NCBI GenBank assembly: GCA_903861015.1
Contig: CAIOSL010000025.1
Location: forward strand, 1 to 9,473
Direction: 5' to 3'
DNA: 9,473 nt
DNA from: an uncultured bacterium
GTDB lineage: Bacteria > Patescibacteriota > Saccharimonadia > Saccharimonadales > Saccharimonadaceae
Shown: one piece after another, positions 5,980 to 9,473 of the stretch
How the letters are laid out: every line of letters starts with the position of its first letter
How positions within the stretch are numbered: the stretch's first letter is position 1
Position numbers and translations under genes: made by a program
Notes under the pieces: model-generated
Seen by the model: the letters and a program-made list of their open reading frames with translations, nothing else
Told to the model about the DNA's origin: nothing
Database searches by the model: none

Positions 5980-7726
5980 ATTCTTCGATAAATCCGCCTG
6001 ATTGATGTGACCAAAGTTTGGCATAAATGCCGTCTTGCTTCAGTAGCTCGGTGTGGCTGCCTTGCTCGACAATCTTGCCTTTGCTTAGAACAACGATTCG
6101 ATCAAGTTTAGCGATGGTCGATAAGCGATGAGCGATAACAATACTGGTACGGCCCTTCATCAACTTGTCGAGTGATTGCTGGATTAGTTTTTCACTTTCG
6201 CTGTCCAGTGCCGAGGTAGCCTCGTCAAGGACCAAAATAGGCGCGTCTTTTAGTAGTGCGCGTGCAATGGCGATGCGTTGTTTTTGGCCGCCACTCAACT
6301 TGATGCCGCGTTCACCGACGGTGCTATCCAGGCCGCCTGGCAGTTTGGCGATAAATTCTTCGGCGTTCGCTTGCCGGATTGCGGTCATAATTTGGTCGTT
6401 GGTGGCGTCTTGCTTGCCATAGATTATGTTGTCGCGTAGACTGCGATGAAACAGCATTGGTTCTTGCGGAACGTAGGCGATTGACCTACGCAGGCTGTTT
6501 TGGGTAACATCGCGAATATCATGACCACCGATCAAAATCGCACCACCGGTTACGTCGGCAAAGCGCAGCAGCAAGTGGGTGATTGTAGTCTTGCCGGTAC
6601 CAGAATGCCCGATCAGGCCAACTTTTTCACCGGCCTTAATTGACAAGTTGATATGGTGCAAAACGTCGCTGTTGTTGTCGGCATATCGATATGACACGTT
6701 GCATAGTTCGATTGTTGGTTGAATATCGCCAAGCTTGATTGCGTCGGGGCGGTCGGTGACTTGGGTGGGCAGTGCTAACATGTCGCTCATCGGGGCGGCC
6801 TCGAGCAAGGCTTGGTCATAACCAGTTAACATCTCGCCCAGGTTAAATAATTGCGAGGCGATACGCTGCAGATAAACCAACATAAAGACAGCCGTTGCCA
6901 CCGGCATTTGGCCGCTGCTAACCAGCGCGGCGCAGATACTGATGGCGGTTATTTGGACGATTGCCATAGCCAAAATCCGCAGTGACCCCTCGGCACCAAC
7001 AATCCGCAAATCTTTCATATAGGCGGTGCGGTATTGGTCGTTGATCAAGTCGAGGTGTTTAACCTCTTGCGCCTCGTTGGCGAATGTTTTAATTACCAAG
7101 CTGTTAGTAAGCGAGTCGGCCACCTTGCCGTTAGATTCGGCGACTAATTCTTTGCGGGCGTGCCGGTATTGTTTGCGGTAACGAATACTGAACTTAACCT
7201 CCATTATAATGCCGGCCAGCAATACTACTAGAACCAGTGACAAAATCGGCGACTGTTGGCCAACGATAAACAAACCGACGGTTACAGATATGACAAATCC
7301 GAGCGTCCGAATAATTAATAGGTCCTGCAGGTTGACATGGCTGCGCAAGAAGTCGATATAACGGCTGGTCAGTGCGCCGATTTTTTCGTTAACAAAAAAG
7401 TTGAGGTCTTTGGCGATAAGTTTGTCAAAAGTATCGTGCGCCAGCGAAAACCGAACATTTGACTCGTGTTTCATAAGTGCCTGAAAGCCGGCAAAGTTGA
7501 GGCCAAAACCGATGATTGCGGTGGCTGCCGCGGTAACAATAAATCGAATCGTCGCATCGTTTTGTTGTGAGTTAAGGCCGCCAATCGCCTGGCTGAGAAA
7601 GAAAGGCAGCAGAGTGTCAAGTATTAAACTGGCTAGCGGGATGCTGATGAGGGCGATAAAAAAACTGACTTTATATTTTTTGATTTGTTGCCAATAAAGC
7701 TTAATTGTGTGTTTGTTAGTGTCCAA
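5978..7726 (-). CDS. ABC transporter half-exporter (fused membrane and ATPase domains)
   Basis: With the TTG start at 7726 the protein has 582 residues, the normal size of a type I (type IV fold) half-exporter that works as a homodimer or heterodimer. Residues about 1-310 form the six-helix membrane domain, with intracellular coupling segments such as GKVADSLTNSLVIKTFANE. The ATPase domain has Walker A GHSGTGKT (about 373-380), Q-loop YVPQEPMLF, signature LSGGQKQR (about 475), Walker B ILVLDEATSALD and the switch His in IVIAHRLST. Substrate cannot be told from sequence; lipid, peptide or drug export are all known in this class. The start is set by a perfect SD, AAGGAGGA (7733-7740), 6 bases before the TTG. 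An upstream in-frame TTG at 7765 precedes that SD and is rejected. No partner half-transporter gene is adjacent. It is divergent from uvrC. Confidence 0.96.
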   Translation of the reverse strand: MDTNKHTIKLYWQQIKKYKVSFFIALISIPLASLILDTLLPFFLSQAIGGLNSQQNDATIRFIVTAAATAIIGFGLNFAGFQALMKHESNVRFSLAHDTFDKLIAKDLNFFVNEKIGALTSRYIDFLRSHVNLQDLLIIRTLGFVISVTVGLFIVGQQSPILSLVLVVLLAGIIMEVKFSIRYRKQYRHARKELVAESNGKVADSLTNSLVIKTFANEAQEVKHLDLINDQYRTAYMKDLRIVGAEGSLRILAMAIVQITAISICAALVSSGQMPVATAVFMLVYLQRIASQLFNLGEMLTGYDQALLEAAPMSDMLALPTQVTDRPDAIKLGDIQPTIELCNVSYRYADNNSDVLHHINLSIKAGEKVGLIGHSGTGKTTITHLLLRFADVTGGAILIGGHDIRDVTQNSLRRSIAYVPQEPMLFHRSLRDNIIYGKQDATNDQIMTAIRQANAEEFIAKLPGGLDSTVGERGIKLSGGQKQRIAIARALLKDAPILVLDEATSALDSESEKLIQQSLDKLMKGRTSIVIAHRLSTIAKLDRIVVLSKGKIVEQGSHTELLKQDGIYAKLWSHQSGGFIEE

Positions 7727-7732
7727 ACAAAG

Positions 7733-7740
7733 TCCTCCTT
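7733..7740 (-). promoter_or_regulatory. Strong Shine-Dalgarno that fixes a TTG start for the ABC exporter
   Basis: On the minus strand AAGGAGGA is followed by 6 bases and then TTG (7726-7724). This is the best SD in the window and shows that the cell's 16S rRNA anti-SD is in use, although some neighbouring genes look leaderless. Confidence 0.85.
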
Positions 7741-7782
7741 GGTTAAAATGTATATTAAATTTCAAGACTAGAGGACCCGCAG

Positions 7783-7805
7783 GTCATAATACTGTTAATT
7801 ATGAC
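7783..7805. promoter_or_regulatory. Palindrome in the ABC exporter / uvrC divergent intergenic region
   Basis: GTCATAAT (7783-7790) and ATTATGAC (7798-7805) form a perfect 8-bp inverted repeat around 7 bases. A second small dyad, GACC-CGCA-GGTC (7774-7785), overlaps its left edge. Position between two divergent genes suggests an operator, but no adjacent regulator gene points to a binder. It does not resemble the TGATTACA operators at 672-739. Confidence 0.45.
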
Positions 7806-7837
7806 GCAAAACTGGCCTAACCGCAAGTGATTAATTG

Positions 7838-7850
7838 TATAATAATATAG
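7838..7850 (+). promoter_or_regulatory. uvrC promoter, apparently leaderless with GTG start
   Basis: A consensus -10 TATAAT (7838-7843) is followed by 6 bases and then GTG (7850-7852), putting the predicted transcription start on the G of the start codon. No SD is present. The ten bases GTATAATAAT at 7837-7846 also occur at the uvrA promoter (1627-1636), each preceded at short distance by TGATTA. Confidence 0.7.
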
Positions 7851-9127
7851 TGAATCAAGCATTAAGCGACAAGTTAAAGACCTTACCCATTAGCCCTGGG
7901 GTTTATTTTCATAAAGACCAGTCGGGCGAGGTGATTTATGTTGGCAAAGCGGCGGTGTTAAAAAATCGCGTACGGCAGTACTTCCAAAATTCACGCGATA
8001 TGGATATCAAAACCAAAGCCTTGGTGGCCGAAATTGTCGATACTGACTGGATCGAAGTTGAAAGCGAGATAGATGCTTTGTTTTTGGAAGCCGAAATGAT
8101 CAAGCGCTACATGCCGCGATTTAATATTCTGCTGCGTGACGACAAATCGTTGATCTATGTCCGGATTGATATGAAGAGTGATTGGCCCTATGTCAGCTTT
8201 ACGCGCAACCCGGCCGATGACAAGGCCGAATATTATGGCCCATATTATAACGGTTTTGCGGTCAAAAAAGCTTTGCGTTATTTGCGACGAGTATTCCCGT
8301 ATTATACTGCCACACCAAAGGTTGGCGGTCGGCCAGATTTGGATGCGCATTTGGGTTTGTCGCCAACTAATATGACGGCCGACGAATACAAAGTTAATCT
8401 GCGCAAATTGATTAGTTATATTAAAGGTGATCGCAAGGCCATCTTGGTTGAATTAGAGCGCGACATGAAAAATGCGGCCATCGCCCATGATTTTGAAACC
8501 GCCGCTATAATTCGCAACAAATTAAATAGTTTGCGCGAGTTGCAGCGCCGGATTATGTTTGGCGACAAAGAGTTCTTGGACATCAGCAAGGATCAGGCGC
8601 TGAGTGATCTGGTTGATTTGCTAAATCTGCCCAAAGTGCCGGTTAGAATCGAAGGTTACGATATATCGCACATGAGCGGCACCAATGTGGTGGCCAGTAT
8701 GGTGGTTTTTAAAAACGGCGCCAGTGATCGCAGCGAGTATCGCAAATTCAAGACCAAGATCGAGCATAATAACGATTTTTATAACATGAACGAAACCATT
8801 ACGCGTCGTTTAAGTGAAAAGAATTTAAAAAGTTGGGGGCGGCCGGATTTGGTTTTGATCGATGGCGGCAAGGGTCAGTTGGATGCGGCGATCAAAGCTC
8901 GTGACGAAAGGTTGATGTCGACAATCCCGGTTATTGGACTGGCCAAGCGTGAAGAACAGATTGTCTTAAAAGATTTGGACTATAATCGTCAAAAACTTGC
9001 TGACCTTAATGGCTACGTCACGATCAGCGACGATTATATTTTGATCAATTTGCCTCATTCGACCCACATTGTTAAAAAGCTGGCGCCGCAGGCTTCAAAT
9101 ATTTTGCGAAAAATTGCTTTTTTGTGA
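7850..9127 (+). CDS. uvrC: Excinuclease ABC subunit C (UvrC), 3' end lost at an apparent chimeric junction
   Basis: UvrC makes both incisions in nucleotide excision repair. The GTG at 7850 gives MNQALSDKLKTLPISPGVY, the normal UvrC beginning; an upstream in-frame TTG (7835) overlaps the -10 box. In order are the GIY-YIG nuclease (GVYFHKDQSGEVIYVGKA, NRVRQYF, then EAEMIKRYMPRFN), the UVR helix pair that binds UvrB (LERDMKNAAIAHDFETAAIIRNKL), and the RNase H-like nuclease (EGYDISH, PDLVLIDGGKGQL). Only 425 residues are present against about 600. Similarity stops after LPHSTHIVKKL (about 9090); the expected RDExHRFA motif with its catalytic His and the C-terminal HhH pair are missing, and the last 15 residues look unrelated. 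The region that usually has four Fe-S cysteines reads FPYYTATPKVGGRPDLDAHLGL, and the fragment contains no cysteine at all. The TGA stop probably belongs to the joined DNA. Confidence 0.93.
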   Translation: MNQALSDKLKTLPISPGVYFHKDQSGEVIYVGKAAVLKNRVRQYFQNSRDMDIKTKALVAEIVDTDWIEVESEIDALFLEAEMIKRYMPRFNILLRDDKSLIYVRIDMKSDWPYVSFTRNPADDKAEYYGPYYNGFAVKKALRYLRRVFPYYTATPKVGGRPDLDAHLGLSPTNMTADEYKVNLRKLISYIKGDRKAILVELERDMKNAAIAHDFETAAIIRNKLNSLRELQRRIMFGDKEFLDISKDQALSDLVDLLNLPKVPVRIEGYDISHMSGTNVVASMVVFKNGASDRSEYRKFKTKIEHNNDFYNMNETITRRLSEKNLKSWGRPDLVLIDGGKGQLDAAIKARDERLMSTIPVIGLAKREEQIVLKDLDYNRQKLADLNGYVTISDDYILINLPHSTHIVKKLAPQASNILRKIAFL

Positions 9128-9473
9128 AAACCCCCTGGGTTATGGTGTACGTTTTGATCAGCAACAACTGTTTACATTGAAAGATGCCACCTAATGTATG
9201 CCTTTCATAAGAGCCGCTGGCAGAAAAGGTTTCCTGCCTGTTTAGGGTACGCCAGGTTCCAAGGTCCTTTCTTTAGCACCCCGCCGGGCTGCACTCCTGC
9301 CTGGTGGGTTCGGCCAGGGACCACCTTCTGGGTCTTAAAGTGATGACCTGTGTGACCACTCATCCGCTCTGCCCGCCATCACAGCCCGCCCCACGTTGGA
9401 AGTCCATCTTGGCTATCACAGCCTGGTGTTTTGTGTTGTCAGAAAGAGAGACAGAGAGCGAGCAGAACCACCC
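9092..9473. other. Probable non-bacterial (vertebrate-like) sequence joined to the contig
   Basis: From shortly after the last recognisable UvrC codon the sequence changes character. There is no bacterial-style ORF, and G+C is higher (57% in the line 9301-9360). CpG is depleted: I count about 11 in 9128-9473, roughly half of what base composition would give, while CpG is frequent in the flanking genes. It ends with a GA-rich simple repeat (AGAAAGAGAGACAGAGAGCG) of vertebrate type. No gene, RNA or insertion-sequence end was recognised. The exact junction is uncertain, between about 9080 and 9130. Host DNA in a metagenome assembly is the most likely source; an unusual bacterial non-coding region is the alternative. 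Confidence 0.6.

Noticed and set aside
7727..7765. Upstream TTG start (7765) for the ABC exporter
   Set aside because: The perfect SD at 7733-7740 lies inside that extension and points to the TTG at 7726. The extra 13 residues do not resemble an exporter N-terminus.
7766..7849. LexA/SOS box controlling uvrC, with a matching box before uvrA
   Set aside because: Neither a CTGT-N8-ACAG nor a GAAC-N4-GTTC type palindrome was found upstream of uvrA or uvrC.
9080..9194. A frameshifted continuation of UvrC in the second frame, open to a TAA at 9192
   Set aside because: The frame is open but its translation shows no UvrC C-terminal motif (no RDExHRFA, no HhH), so a simple frameshift does not explain the loss.

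Overview
The window looks like a chromosomal segment from a Patescibacteria/CPR bacterium, most likely Candidatus Saccharibacteria (TM7). That placement rests on the style of the UvrA, DedA, bL25, exonuclease I and UvrC proteins, on standard-code stops (no UGA read as sense), and on genes that appear to start right at the predicted transcription start, with no leader. It is a judgement from reading the sequence, not a database result. The last ~350-390 bases do not look bacterial and resemble vertebrate (host) DNA joined to the contig.

Layout. 1-201: C-terminal end of exonuclease I (sbcB). 219-407: a long imperfect palindrome (element copy 1). 431-658 (minus) and 755-1315 (plus): a divergent pair made of a small XRE-type repressor and a membrane-anchored DUF4352-type protein, with three operator-like palindromes between them. 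1333-1365: terminator. 1375-1607: a second, inverted copy of the palindromic element. 1643-4456: uvrA. 4463-5158 (minus): DedA-family membrane protein, convergent with uvrA. 5244-5930: ribosomal protein bL25 (CTC type), divergent from DedA. 5945-5979: shared terminator. 5978-7726 (minus): ABC half-exporter. 7850-9127: uvrC, with its 3' end replaced. 9128-9473: vertebrate-like tail with no gene.

How it fits together. Three DNA-repair genes (sbcB, uvrA, uvrC) lie within 9 kb but are not one operon, and no LexA-type box was seen. uvrA and uvrC each have a TATAAT box placed so that the transcript would begin at or within a few bases of the start codon. The AT-rich repressor/DUF4352 pair between sbcB and uvrA looks like an accessory insert bracketed by the two element copies.

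The best candidate for something undescribed is that paired element, 189 and 233 bases long. In both copies an outer stem, an internal loop, an inner stem and a 30-base apical loop occur in the same order. The loops are conserved between copies (26/30, 17/19 and smaller motifs), while the stems differ in sequence yet each remains self-complementary. That pattern points to selection on a folded RNA or on a single-stranded DNA hairpin. The two copies face each other across the repressor/DUF4352 cassette.
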